64,000 nucleotides of DNA from JAPWJZ01 sp964575605 (GTDB lineage Bacteria > Pseudomonadota > Alphaproteobacteria > Micavibrionales > UBA2020), in the NCBI GenBank assembly GCA_964575605.1, contig CAZNRN010000015.1:1-64000 (forward strand). Direction: 5' to 3'. The notes below the pieces were generated by a model. The model was given only the letters and a program-made list of their open reading frames with translations. It had not been told where the DNA came from and did not search any database. The position numbers were made by a program, and so were the translations under genes. Numbering within the stretch: position 1 is the stretch's first letter; each line of letters starts with the position of its first letter. This document shows, one piece after another, positions 15,327 through 25,032 of this stretch.

Positions 15327-18300
15327 TCCCGCCAGTTCTTTCAAAATCTTGTGAACGCCTTTGACGCGCAGCGGCAGGTCTTCCCAGGCGCGCATGAAGA
15401 CCAGTTTCTGGTCTTCGGGGCGGATTTTGGCGGTGCCGGTCTGTTTCTGGATGTAGGCCACCAGTTTCTGGATGTTGATTTTGGTCGATGGGTGGAACGA
15501 CACGACCGCGCCCTTCGGCCCCGCGTCAATGCGCTCGACCCCCGCCGCACGGCAGAGCTGTTTTATCTCGACAAGGTCGAGCAGGTTTTCGACGTCTTTC
15601 GGCAGCGGGCCGAAACGGTCGATAAGCTCGGCCGCGAAGGCCTCGATTTCCGTCCTGTCCTGCAAATCGGCGATGCGGCGGTAGATGGAGAGGCGCAGGT
15701 TGAGGTCGGCGATATAACCTTCGGGAATAACCACGGGCATGCCGAGGTTGATAGTAGGCGACCAGTGGTCGGTGGACCTGATTTCGGTGGCACCCTCGCG
15801 CGCGGCGGCGACGGCCTCTTCCAGCATTTGCTGGTACAGCTCGACACCGATTTCGCGGATATGGCCGGACTGTTCCTCGCCCAGCAGGTTGCCCGCGCCG
15901 CGGATGTCGAGGTCGTGCGACGCCAGCTGGAAGCCCGCACCGAGGCTGTCGAGCTGTTCAATCGCATGCAGGCGCTGCTCGGCGGGCTTGGTGAGTTTCT
16001 TGCCCTGGTCGAAGGTCAGGTAGGCATAGGCGCGCTGTTTCGCGCGGCCGATGCGCCCGCGTAACTGGTAAAGCTGCGCAAGGCCGAACATTTCGGAACG
16101 GTGGATGACCATCGTGTTCGCGTTCGGGATGTCGAGACCGGATTCGACGATGTTGGTGGACAGCAAAATGTCATAGGCACCTTCGTAGAAGGCCGACATT
16201 TTCTCCTCCAGCTCGTCCGCGCCCATCTGGCCGTGGGCGACCACCACCTTTAATTCCGGCACCAGCGTTTTCAGGCCTTCCTGCAGTTCCTCGAGGTCGG
16301 CGATGCGCGGGCAGACGTAGAAGCTTTGGCCGCCGCGGTAATGTTCGCGCATCAGCGCGTCGCGCAGCACCACCGGGTCATAGGGCAGCACAAATGTCTT
16401 CACCGCAAGCCGGTCGACGGGCGCGGTGGTGATGAGGCTGAGTTCGCGCACGCCCGACAGCGCCATCTGCAAGGTGCGCGGGATGGGCGTGGCAGTCAGT
16501 GTGAGGACGTGGACGTTATCCTTGATGGTCTTGATCTTTTCCTTCTGCTTCACGCCGAATTTCTGTTCCTCGTCCACCACCAGCAGGGCGAGGTTGGAGA
16601 ATTTTATTTTCTCCGACAGCAGAGAATGGGTGCCGACGATGATATTGATATCGCCTTTCTCCACGCCTGTTTTCACATTCTCGGCTTCCTTGCCCGTCAC
16701 GAAGCGCGACAGCAATCCTGTGCGGATGGGGAAGCCGGTGAAGCGCTGGGTAAAGGTCTGGTAATGCTGGCGCGCGAGCAGCGTGGTGGGCGCGATAACC
16801 GCGACCTGGAAACCCGCAAAAGCCGTCAGCGCCGCGGCGCGCAGCGCGACTTCGGTCTTGCCGAAGCCGACGTCGCCGCAGATAAGGCGGTCCATGGCTT
16901 GGTCTTTATCAAGGTCTTCCATCACGTCGATAATGGCTTTTTGCTGGTCTTCGGTTTCGGGATAGGGGAAACCGGCCGAGAATTTTTCGTAGGAGCCGTC
17001 ATGCACGTGAATAGGCTCCGTCTTGCGCAGGATGCGCAGCGCTGCGATTTTCAGCAGTTCGTTCGCCAGCGCCAGCAGGTCGCGCTTGACGCGCGCCTTG
17101 CGTGCCTGCCAGGCGGAGCCGCCCAGCCTGTCCAGCACCGCGCCCTGCTCCGCCGCGCCATAGCGCGACAGCACGTCGAGGTTTTCGACGGGCACGAAAA
17201 GCTTGTCGCCGCCCGCGTAAATCAGTTTCAGGCAGTCGTGCGGGATATTGTCGACAACGACGGTTTCAAGCTTTTCGAACTGGCCGATACCGTGGTCTTC
17301 GTGGACGACGTAATCGCCTTCGTGCAGCTGGCTGATTTCGAAGACGAAGGCGTCGCTTTTCTTTTTGCGCTTGGCCGTACGCGTCAGGCGGTCGCCCAGC
17401 ATATCCTGTTCGGTCAGGACAGCGAGGCTGTCGGTTTCGAAACCGTGTTCGAGGCCCAGGATGGCGATTTCGGTTTTGCCGCCGCCGAATTCGACCGGCA
17501 GGCCGTGTTCCTTGAATATCGCCTGCAGGCGATCGGCGGAGCCTTGGGAATAGGCCAGCATGAGCACTTTTTTGCCGGCGGCCTGCAGTTTCACCACATG
17601 TTCGCGTATCGCGCCGTAAAGGTCGGCATCAGGCAGCGCGCGCACGTCGCCGAAATCGCGGCCCTTGCGCCCGCCGCCGTCCTTCTGCCCCGGCGAGGGG
17701 GAGAAAGGCGAAAGGTCGTAAACGTCATGCCCGCGCAACCGCACTTCCCATTCCGCCTGCGGCAGGTAGAGGCTGTCCATCGGCACGGGGCGGTAGGCGG
17801 CGACGTGGTTGTCGTTTTTCTTGCGCGCGTAATCCGCTTCCATCATGCTGCGCCGCGCCTGATACAGGTCATCAACGGCCTTGGCGCGCTCGATATGCGC
17901 CTGCTCGACCTGATAATCGAGCGTGATAGTTGCGTCGGGCAGGTAATCGAACAGCGTTTCGAGCCCGCCGTAGTAAAGCGGCAACCAGTGTTCCAGCCCT
18001 GCGTATTTGCGGCCTTCGCTGACGGCCTCGTACAGCGGGTCGTCGTCGCGCACCGCGCCGAAAATTTCACGATAGGCCGCGCGGAAACGCGCGATGTTTT
18101 CCTGCGTCAGCAAGACTTCCGACACGGGATAGAGCGCGAGTTCGGTGCGTTCCTCGGTCGTGCGCTGGCTGAGCGCGTCGAAGGCGCGGATGCTTTCGAT
18201 CTCGTCTCCGAAGGTATCGATGCGTAAGGGCTCGGATGAACCCGAAGGGAAAATATCGATAAGGCCGCCGCGGATAGCGTATTCGCCCGCTTCCCGCACG

Positions 18301-18767
18301 GTTTCGGTGCGGTGGTAGCCGTTCGCCACCAGGAAATCCTGCATCTGCTTCATGTCGAGCGGGCCGTTGACGCGCGCGCCGAACACGGCGTTGCGCAATG
18401 CTGCCTGCGGCGGCAGGCGCTGGCCGATGGCGGCGACGGTTGTCAACACGATCAGGGGGCCGTTGCCTTTGCGGTGCAAGAGGTGCGAGAGCGCCTTCAG
18501 CCTCTCCCCCACCACATCCGCGGTCGGCGAGATGCGATCATATGGCAGGCAGTCCCAGGCGGGGAAGCGCAGGACCTCGACGTCGGCCGCGAAGAATTTC
18601 AGGCCTTCCGAAATCTCCTCGAACCGCAGGTCATCGGACGAGACATGCAAGACCACCCGGCCACTTTCGCGCGCCAGTTTGGCCAGAAAAACAGAATCGT
18701 ACCCCTCCGGTACGCCAAAAAGGGGGTACCGTTGCGGTTTTGCCTTCGGAATGGGGCTCTGTTGCAT
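15318..18767 (-). CDS. mfd: Transcription-repair coupling factor Mfd
   Basis: At 1149 residues this is full length for Mfd, which removes RNA polymerase stalled at lesions and recruits UvrA. Order: UvrB-like N-terminal module (residues 1-330), the RNA polymerase-interacting domain with YVVHEDHGIGQFEKL, then the RecG-like translocase with Walker A GDVGFGKTEVAL, the DEEQ box VVDEEQKFGVKQKE, TLTATPIPRTLQMAL and the TRG motif region near QLYQLRGRIGRAKQRAYAYL, and the C-terminal autoinhibitory domain. It is downstream of sdhE on the same strand, as in many alphaproteobacteria. Confidence 0.98.
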   Translation of the reverse strand: MQQSPIPKAKPQRYPLFGVPEGYDSVFLAKLARESGRVVLHVSSDDLRFEEISEGLKFFAADVEVLRFPAWDCLPYDRISPTADVVGERLKALSHLLHRKGNGPLIVLTTVAAIGQRLPPQAALRNAVFGARVNGPLDMKQMQDFLVANGYHRTETVREAGEYAIRGGLIDIFPSGSSEPLRIDTFGDEIESIRAFDALSQRTTEERTELALYPVSEVLLTQENIARFRAAYREIFGAVRDDDPLYEAVSEGRKYAGLEHWLPLYYGGLETLFDYLPDATITLDYQVEQAHIERAKAVDDLYQARRSMMEADYARKKNDNHVAAYRPVPMDSLYLPQAEWEVRLRGHDVYDLSPFSPSPGQKDGGGRKGRDFGDVRALPDADLYGAIREHVVKLQAAGKKVLMLAYSQGSADRLQAIFKEHGLPVEFGGGKTEIAILGLEHGFETDSLAVLTEQDMLGDRLTRTAKRKKKSDAFVFEISQLHEGDYVVHEDHGIGQFEKLETVVVDNIPHDCLKLIYAGGDKLFVPVENLDVLSRYGAAEQGAVLDRLGGSAWQARKARVKRDLLALANELLKIAALRILRKTEPIHVHDGSYEKFSAGFPYPETEDQQKAIIDVMEDLDKDQAMDRLICGDVGFGKTEVALRAAALTAFAGFQVAVIAPTTLLARQHYQTFTQRFTGFPIRTGLLSRFVTGKEAENVKTGVEKGDINIIVGTHSLLSEKIKFSNLALLVVDEEQKFGVKQKEKIKTIKDNVHVLTLTATPIPRTLQMALSGVRELSLITTAPVDRLAVKTFVLPYDPVVLRDALMREHYRGGQSFYVCPRIADLEELQEGLKTLVPELKVVVAHGQMGADELEEKMSAFYEGAYDILLSTNIVESGLDIPNANTMVIHRSEMFGLAQLYQLRGRIGRAKQRAYAYLTFDQGKKLTKPAEQRLHAIEQLDSLGAGFQLASHDLDIRGAGNLLGEEQSGHIREIGVELYQQMLEEAVAAAREGATEIRSTDHWSPTINLGMPVVIPEGYIADLNLRLSIYRRIADLQDRTEIEAFAAELIDRFGPLPKDVENLLDLVEIKQLCRAAGVERIDAGPKGAVVSFHPSTKINIQKLVAYIQKQTGTAKIRPEDQKLVFMRAWEDLPLRVKGVHKILKELAGLV

Positions 18768-18800
18768 TGTCGGGCCCTCTGTTTCAAGGGGCTTTATGTA

Positions 18801-19079
18801 TCACTTCGGCTTGTAAAAAGCCAATAAAAGCTGCACCGCCGCGTTATCCTCGGCGGGCGGCACGGGTTCCTGCCCTGTAATCCAGTTATATATGTCGGGA
18901 TCGCTGTTGTTCAAGAAACGGTCGTACTGGTTAAGCGCGGCGTCTTCCATCGCCGGAATGTGGGCATCGGCGAACTTGCCCAGCAGCAGGTCAATCTCCC
19001 GCGTGCCGCGGTGCCAGCTGCGGAAGATAAGGCGCTTCCGTTTTATGGATATATTGTCCTCTGGCGCGGTTTCGGGCAT
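18801..19079 (-). CDS. sdhE: SdhE-like succinate dehydrogenase flavinylation factor
   Basis: The 92-residue protein (start ATG 19079; an upstream GTG at 19094 is possible) has the DUF339/Sdh5 signature RSWHRGTREIDLLLGKFAD, including the RGxxE motif used to attach FAD to SdhA. The position between mfd and recG is the classic alphaproteobacterial location. It begins only 32 bp from the divergent 19112 gene, so the two promoters must overlap. Confidence 0.93.
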   Translation of the reverse strand: MPETAPEDNISIKRKRLIFRSWHRGTREIDLLLGKFADAHIPAMEDAALNQYDRFLNNSDPDIYNWITGQEPVPPAEDNAAVQLLLAFYKPK

Positions 19080-19111
19080 AGTCGGGCATCTCACTTTCCA
19101 AGGGTAACAAT

Positions 19112-19702
19112 ATGGCTGAAAAGAATTTCTTCAAGGACAATTTCGTGCTGTTCGTCGGGCTGGCGCTGCCGGTGCTGCTGATGATCGGCTTTATGGTGGT
19201 GAGTTCCCTGCCGCCCTCGGGCGAGGCGCCGAAATACGACCTCGTCTTCACCACCAACGATTACCGCAACAACCAGGCCTCGCCCGTGTCGGTCAACCTT
19301 GTCGTGAAGAACGGCGTGCTGACGGCGCAATACACGAAGCTGAAAGGCGAGAACAATTACGGCACCTACTGGCCGAGCCTCTACCTGTTCGACGCCAAAA
19401 CGCAGGGCGTGCGCAAGCTGGAATTCGGCCTGCCCAAAAATACCGAGACGCATGACGAAGTAGTCGAAGCCACCAAGGACATGAAACTGTCGACCGAGCT
19501 GAAATCGCCCGACGGTTACGAGCTGAGCGACAGTTACTACCGCCACGGCGGGCTGTTCAACGAAGTCTTCTTCGGCTGGGGCGGCGGATCGGGCAATACG
19601 ACCATCACCAACGGTTCGCGCAACGTGAAACTGTCGCCCGACAACGGCCGTACATACTTTTACACCGGACAGGCGCAGTTCATGGGATGGGTGACTCCGT
19701 AA
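19112..19702 (+). CDS. Membrane-anchored hypothetical protein
   Basis: The 196-residue protein has a hydrophobic N-terminal helix (FVLFVGLALPVLLMIGFMVV) and then a periplasmic beta-rich domain ending YTGQAQFMGWVTP. Its stop overlaps the next start (TAATG), so it is translationally coupled to a multi-pass membrane protein, and the two probably form a complex. Paired genes of this sort, a small anchored protein plus a DUF2157-like membrane protein, are common in bacteria, but I cannot name this family. Confidence 0.7.
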   Translation: MAEKNFFKDNFVLFVGLALPVLLMIGFMVVSSLPPSGEAPKYDLVFTTNDYRNNQASPVSVNLVVKNGVLTAQYTKLKGENNYGTYWPSLYLFDAKTQGVRKLEFGLPKNTETHDEVVEATKDMKLSTELKSPDGYELSDSYYRHGGLFNEVFFGWGGGSGNTTITNGSRNVKLSPDNGRTYFYTGQAQFMGWVTP

Positions 19703-20640
19703 TGGCCAACCGTCAGGACGCACTGGACGACATCACCTCGCTGATGAAAAACCATAGCATCACGCTGGACGATATCGCGGCGGCGCTGAAGGGCGCGCCC
19801 GAAATACAGGCGAAACGCGGCGGCGGCATCCTTGCACGGCTGTTCGGCTACCTTGGCGGCTTGTTCATCATCGCGGGCATGGCCTATTTCATCGGCATGC
19901 AGTGGGACGACATGAACACCGCGGCGCGCATCATGGTGACGCTGGGTTCGGGTTTCTGCGTCTTTATCATGGCGATTACCTGCACCACGCGCGACAACCT
20001 TGAAAAAGCCTCGACCCCGCTGTTCCTGCTGGCCGCGATTCTGGAGCCGACGGGCATTTTGGTTATGCTGAAAGAATTCTCCCGCGGCGGCAACCCTGAA
20101 CACGGCATGCTTTTCATGTGCTGCGCCATGGCCATCCAGCAGGGCTTCACGTTCTGGGCGAAGGACCGCACGGTGCTGGCGCTCACCACCCTGTTCTTCG
20201 GCTGTTCGTTCTTTGCCATCGCCTTCGACCTGATGCATATCGGCACGAATGCAATAGGATTTACCATGGGCGCGTCGCTGGTCTGCATCGCCTACAGCCT
20301 TGGAAAATCCAAGCACAAGGCGCTGGCGCCGCTCTGTTACTTCTTCGGCTCCATCTTCTTCCTCTGCGCGGCGGGGGATGTGCTGAAGAACAAGCCCTAT
20401 GAAATCCTGTTCTTCGGCCTGTCATGCTTTACCATCTTCCTGTCGACCGTGGTGCGCTCGGGCACGCTGCTGGCCGTGGGCACGCTGGTGACGCTGGGCT
20501 ATATCGGGCATTTCATGTACGACCATTTCCGCGACAACCTTGCGGGGCCCATCGGGCTGATGGTCGTCGGCGTGCTGCTGATCGGCGCGGGCGTGCTGGC
20601 GGTGCGGATCAATAACAAATACATCAAGCAAAAGGGGTAA
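19702..20640 (+). CDS. DUF2157-like multi-pass membrane protein
   Basis: The start at 19702 (MANRQDALDDITSLM) overlaps the preceding stop and is preferred over an in-frame start 15 bp upstream; the product is 312 aa. A soluble N-terminal 50 residues with a RGGGILARLFGYLGGLF junction is followed by about nine or ten hydrophobic segments. The layout resembles DUF2157 proteins of unknown function. The recG gene follows within 4 bp, so the three genes form one operon. Confidence 0.65.
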   Translation: MANRQDALDDITSLMKNHSITLDDIAAALKGAPEIQAKRGGGILARLFGYLGGLFIIAGMAYFIGMQWDDMNTAARIMVTLGSGFCVFIMAITCTTRDNLEKASTPLFLLAAILEPTGILVMLKEFSRGGNPEHGMLFMCCAMAIQQGFTFWAKDRTVLALTTLFFGCSFFAIAFDLMHIGTNAIGFTMGASLVCIAYSLGKSKHKALAPLCYFFGSIFFLCAAGDVLKNKPYEILFFGLSCFTIFLSTVVRSGTLLAVGTLVTLGYIGHFMYDHFRDNLAGPIGLMVVGVLLIGAGVLAVRINNKYIKQKG

Positions 20641-20643
20641 CCC

Positions 20644-22728
20644 TTGAGCGCGCGGCCTTTCGTCCTCGACCCTTTATTCCAGTCGACCAAGGCCGTGCCG
20701 GGCGTGGGCCCGCGCATGACCAAGCTGCTGGAAAAGGTGGCCGGGCCGCGCGTGTCGGATTTGTTCTGGCACCTGCCCGCGGGCGTCATCGACCGCCGCT
20801 ATGCGCCCAAGCTGCGCGACGCGAAGCCCGACACTGTCGCGACGGTCGAGGTACGGGTTGAGGCGCATTTCCCGCCGAAACGACCGGGATTACCCTACCG
20901 CATCAAATGCACCGACGGCACGGGGTGGATAGACCTGACGTTTTTCCACGCGCAGGGCGATTACCTTGAAAACCAGTTCCCCGTCGGCGAGACGCGGGTG
21001 GTGAGCGGCCGCATCGAATTCTACAACAGCTATTTGCAGATGCCGCACCCCGATTACGTCGCGACGCCCGAAACGCGTGACCAGATACCGGCCATAGAAC
21101 CCGTTTATCCGCTCACCGCCGGCCTGACGCAAAAAGTTTCGCTGAAGATCATGCGCGCGGCGCTGGCCAAAATTCCGGTGCTGGAGGAATGGCTGGACCC
21201 TGCGCACAAGGCGCGCGAACAATGGCCCAGCTGGCACGACGCCCTGCAACAGGTACACAACCCGCAGGACGAGGGCTTTGTGTCGCCCGAACACCCCGCG
21301 CGCCAGCGCCTTGCCTATGACGAATTGCTGGCCAACCAGCTGACCATGGCATTGGTGCGCCAGAACCACAAAAAGCAAAAAGGCCGCGCACTGGCGGGCG
21401 ATGAAGAACTGTACCAAAAAGCGCTGAAGTCCCTGCCCTTCGAGCTGACAGGATCGCAGGTATCGGCACTGAAAGACATCCGCGAGGATTTAACCCAGCC
21501 GCTGCGCATGCACCGCCTGCTACAGGGCGATGTGGGCAGCGGCAAGACGGCCGTGGCGTTCCTCAGCATGATTCACGCCATCGGTTCGGGCGCGCAGGCG
21601 GCCCTGATGGCGCCCACCGAAATCCTCGCCCGCCAGCACGAAAAGACGCTGACGCCGCTGGCGGCAAAGCTGGGACTGAAAGTGGTGACGCTGACTGGCC
21701 GCGACAAGGCAAAGGCGCGCAAGGAAATACTGGCCGCGATTGCGGGCGGCGAGGCGCATATCGTCATCGGCACCCATGCGCTGTTCCAGGAAGATGTGGA
21801 ATTCAAGGACCTCGCCCTCGTCATCATCGACGAGCAGCACCGCTTCGGCGTACACCAGCGCATGATGCTGGGCGACAAAGGGCAGGCCGCCGACATGCTG
21901 GTGATGACCGCGACGCCCATCCCGCGCACGCTCACCCTGACCGTCTATGGCGATATGGAGGTCAGCCTGCTGACCGAAAAACCGAAAGGCCGCCTGCCCA
22001 TCGACACGCGCCTTGTCTCGGACGAGCGCATCGAGGAAGTGCTGGCGGGGCTGGAGCGCAAGATTGCGGCGGGCGACCGCATCTACTGGGTCTGCCCGCT
22101 GGTGGAGGAATCGGAGAAACTCGACCTTGCCGCCGCCGAAGAACGCTTCGCGAAAATGGAATTCAGGTTCGAGCGCGTCGGCCTGCTGCACGGGCGCATG
22201 AAACCCGCGGAAAAAGACAAGGTGATGGAGCAGTTTGCAAAAGGCGAGCTGGATATCCTCGTCTCCACCACCGTGATCGAGGTGGGCGTCGACGTGCCCG
22301 AGGCGACGGTGATGGTCATCGAGCATGCCGAACGCTTCGGCCTTGCCCAGTTGCACCAGCTGCGCGGGCGCATCGGCCGCGGCACGGAGAAGTCGACCTG
22401 TATTTTGCTTTATAATTCCAATACCAACGAGGTTGCCAAGAAACGCCTGGCCACTATCCGCGATTCCGAAGACGGGTTCTTTATCTCCGAGCAGGACTTG
22501 AAACTGCGCGGCGCGGGCGAGGTGCTGGGCACGCGCCAGAGCGGCCTGCCCGCCTTCCGCCTCGCCCATCCGGAATTCCATGCGGGGCTGATACCGACGG
22601 CCTTCGACGACGCGCGGCTGATTTTGTCACGGGACGAAAACCTGCTGTCGGAGCGCGGCCTTGCGCTGCGCACGCTTTTGTATCTGTTCGAGAGGGATAC
22701 GGCGATTAAATACCTGCGGTCGGGCTAG
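20644..22728 (+). CDS. recG: ATP-dependent DNA helicase RecG
   Basis: The 694-residue branch-migration helicase starts at a TTG with AAGGGG just upstream. It has the OB-fold wedge domain (residues 60-170) that splits forks, Walker A GDVGSGKTAVAFL, the DEQH box VIIDEQHRFGVHQRMML, TATPIPRTLTLTV and the C-terminal QLHQLRGRIGRGTEKSTC and LRGAGEVLGTRQSG motifs. RecG processes stalled forks and D-loops. Its stop codon overlaps the stop of the convergent FliL-like gene (shared CTAG). Confidence 0.98.
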   Translation: MSARPFVLDPLFQSTKAVPGVGPRMTKLLEKVAGPRVSDLFWHLPAGVIDRRYAPKLRDAKPDTVATVEVRVEAHFPPKRPGLPYRIKCTDGTGWIDLTFFHAQGDYLENQFPVGETRVVSGRIEFYNSYLQMPHPDYVATPETRDQIPAIEPVYPLTAGLTQKVSLKIMRAALAKIPVLEEWLDPAHKAREQWPSWHDALQQVHNPQDEGFVSPEHPARQRLAYDELLANQLTMALVRQNHKKQKGRALAGDEELYQKALKSLPFELTGSQVSALKDIREDLTQPLRMHRLLQGDVGSGKTAVAFLSMIHAIGSGAQAALMAPTEILARQHEKTLTPLAAKLGLKVVTLTGRDKAKARKEILAAIAGGEAHIVIGTHALFQEDVEFKDLALVIIDEQHRFGVHQRMMLGDKGQAADMLVMTATPIPRTLTLTVYGDMEVSLLTEKPKGRLPIDTRLVSDERIEEVLAGLERKIAAGDRIYWVCPLVEESEKLDLAAAEERFAKMEFRFERVGLLHGRMKPAEKDKVMEQFAKGELDILVSTTVIEVGVDVPEATVMVIEHAERFGLAQLHQLRGRIGRGTEKSTCILLYNSNTNEVAKKRLATIRDSEDGFFISEQDLKLRGAGEVLGTRQSGLPAFRLAHPEFHAGLIPTAFDDARLILSRDENLLSERGLALRTLLYLFERDTAIKYLRSG

Positions 22729-23198
22729 TTCCGCTTTGACCCGGTCATCTGCACCACCTGCAGCATCACATCGCGTACCTTTTCCGCGCCCATGACCCTT
22801 TGGGTCGTGGCGGCAAGGCGCGATTTGATTTCTGGCGCATCGAGGAGGCCTTGCGGCGTCATCAACCCGCCACCGATACCAAGCTGCCCGTAAAGTTCAC
22901 TGATATAGGCGTCGGTGAGTTTCGGCAGCATATGCTCGACGTCGTCCTTCTGTCCGTAAGGCACTTCGAGCGAGATCACGAGGCTCACTTGGTGGGTCAG
23001 GCCGCGCGGCGTGATGACAGGCAGCACCAGAGGGCGCATCTCGACATATTCGAATTCGGGCGGCGGCTTGGCAGCGCCTGCCCCTTCTCCCCCGCCTTCC
23101 GCGCCATGTTCCTGCGCGAAAGCGGAACCGGGGCCCGCCAGCGCCAGTACGGCGACGAGCAGGAAAATAGATAGCTTTTTAAGTAATTTATCGAACAC
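22725..23198 (-). CDS. Secreted FliL-like protein
   Basis: The 157-residue protein has a signal peptide (hydrophobic FLLVAVLALAGPGSAFA), an Ala/Gly-rich linker and a domain with YVEMRPLVLPVIT and HQVSLVISLEVPYG that resembles the periplasmic domain of the flagellar protein FliL. It is not next to flagellar genes, and a cleavable signal replaces the usual FliL membrane anchor, so the motor role is uncertain. Convergent with recG, with overlapping stop codons. Confidence 0.55.
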   Translation of the reverse strand: MFDKLLKKLSIFLLVAVLALAGPGSAFAQEHGAEGGGEGAGAAKPPPEFEYVEMRPLVLPVITPRGLTHQVSLVISLEVPYGQKDDVEHMLPKLTDAYISELYGQLGIGGGLMTPQGLLDAPEIKSRLAATTQRVMGAEKVRDVMLQVVQMTGSKRN

Positions 23199-23285
23199 GA
23201 CCGCCCTCCAACTCCCTTCTATTTTGGACGAAGGGAGTTAACAGGAGGTAAAATCCCGTATTAACAGGCGGTCAGGCGCTTTTCC

Positions 23286-24923
23286 TTAGGCCTTTTTCGG
23301 ATGCAGGTGGCTGTTGCGCATCGAGTACTCGAAATAGATCACGAGGCCGATGACGAGCCAGACCACGAAACGCACCATGGTTTCCAACGGCAGGAAGCAG
23401 ATCAGCGCGCCGCAGGAAATAACACCCAGCACCGGAATCAGGATTCCGCCCGGTGTCTGGAAGTGGCGTTTCATTGTCGGGTTCTTCATGCGCAGCACGA
23501 TCACACCGCCGCAGACCATGACGAAGGCCGCGAGCGTGCCGATGTTGACCAGCTCGGCCAGCGCGCCCAGCGGCACCATGCCTGCCATGAAGGCCATGAT
23601 CAGGCCGCAGATGACGGTGGTGCGTACGGGCGTACGGGTCTTGTCGCTGACCTTGCCGAACATCGGCGGGAACAGGCCGTCGCGCGACATGGCGAGGATA
23701 ATGCGGGTCAGGCCGTAATACAACACCAGCATCACGGTCGTCAGGCCCATGATAACGCCGGTTGCGACCAGCGCCGCGCCGCCCTGAATGCCGATTTGCG
23801 TCAGCGCATAGGCGACGGGTGAGCCTTCCTTCACGTTCAGCGTATTATAGGGCACGATGAGCGTCAGCAGGCCGGACACGATAATATAAATGACCGTGCA
23901 GAAGACTAGCGAGCCAAGGATACCGATCGGCACGTCCCGCTTGGGGTTTTTCGCTTCCTCGACGGCCGTCGAAACGGCGTCGAAACCCACATAGGCGAAG
24001 AAGACCAGCGAGGCCGCGGCAAGTATGCCGACCTTGCTGCCATCCGGCTTGGTTTCGAACCAGCCGAAGGGCATGAAGTCTTTCCACAGGTCAAAATTGA
24101 TGTGGCTGAAGGCGAAGAAGATAAACAGCGCAATGGTGGCCAGCTTGATGGCGACCATGGCCGCGTTCAGGCGCGCGCTCTGCTTCACGCCGCGCACCAG
24201 CAGCAGCATTAGGATAATGATGATGCCGGCGGCAGGCAGATTAATGATGCCGGGGTCGGCGACCTTGGTCGCGACTTCCGTTTTCGTGGCCGCGTCCAGA
24301 ACCATGACGGTCTTGGTTGCCAGCGGGCCCTTGGTCAGCGCGGCAGGCAGCGAGAGGTCGACGTTCATGCCCTGCGACTGCAGCGCTTTCGAAAGCGCCG
24401 AAAGGCCGGTGTTGAAATAGCCCGACCAGCCGTTGGCGACGGCCGCGACGGAAACGCCGTATTCAAGGATAAGGTCCCAGCCGATAATCCAGGCGAAGAA
24501 TTCGCCGAAGGCGGCGTAGGAATAGCCATAGGCCGAACCGCAGCCGCCAACGCTGGCGGCGAGTTCAGCATAGGCAAGCGCCGCGAAGGCGCAGGCCAGA
24601 CCGGAAACCACGAATGAAATCACAACCGCAGGCCCCGCCTGCGTTGCAGCGGCGATGCCTGTTAAAACGAAGATACCCGTGCCGATGATGGCGCCGATAC
24701 CAAGGAGCGTGAGGTCCCATGCCGACAGGACGCTGGCGAGTTTCGGCCCGCCCAGTTCATCCGCATCCGGCATCTTGCAGCGGCCCGTGCCGGCGAGGTC
24801 GAATTTTTTCGACCAGAAGCGGTAGCACCAATAAACAAACCCTACGATCAGGAATATCGCGAAGGCATGGGTCGCGAGATAGACAATATTCATATTCGAG
24901 AACTCTTCGGCGAGTGCGTGCAT
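23286..24923 (-). CDS. APC superfamily amino acid permease
   Basis: The start at 24923 (MHALAEEFSNMN) has GGAG seven bases upstream and is preferred over the open upstream extension, giving 545 aa. The core shows the APC signature LLGIGAIIGTGIFVLTG, then about 12 transmembrane helices with ASLVFFAYVGFDAVSTAVEE, resembling the YfnA/CAT cationic amino acid subgroup. An additional N-terminal helix (FAIFLIVGFVYWCYRFW) precedes the core, which is unusual for the family. Substrate not determinable. Confidence 0.9.
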   Translation of the reverse strand: MHALAEEFSNMNIVYLATHAFAIFLIVGFVYWCYRFWSKKFDLAGTGRCKMPDADELGGPKLASVLSAWDLTLLGIGAIIGTGIFVLTGIAAATQAGPAVVISFVVSGLACAFAALAYAELAASVGGCGSAYGYSYAAFGEFFAWIIGWDLILEYGVSVAAVANGWSGYFNTGLSALSKALQSQGMNVDLSLPAALTKGPLATKTVMVLDAATKTEVATKVADPGIINLPAAGIIIILMLLLVRGVKQSARLNAAMVAIKLATIALFIFFAFSHINFDLWKDFMPFGWFETKPDGSKVGILAAASLVFFAYVGFDAVSTAVEEAKNPKRDVPIGILGSLVFCTVIYIIVSGLLTLIVPYNTLNVKEGSPVAYALTQIGIQGGAALVATGVIMGLTTVMLVLYYGLTRIILAMSRDGLFPPMFGKVSDKTRTPVRTTVICGLIMAFMAGMVPLGALAELVNIGTLAAFVMVCGGVIVLRMKNPTMKRHFQTPGGILIPVLGVISCGALICFLPLETMVRFVVWLVIGLVIYFEYSMRNSHLHPKKA

Positions 24924-25032
24924 AGGTGGGCTCCGTGTGAATGATATGTCATTATAAGTAAACAAAAAGTCGCTGGGAAGACACCTTCTTGTGGTGTAAC
25001 CTGTCTTTTGTAAATTGAGGGACGAAAAAGCG

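Noticed and set aside
16326..18227. 633-codon plus-strand open frame inside mfd
   Set aside because: It is the GC-driven shadow of mfd, with low-complexity Val/His/Arg composition and no family resemblance.
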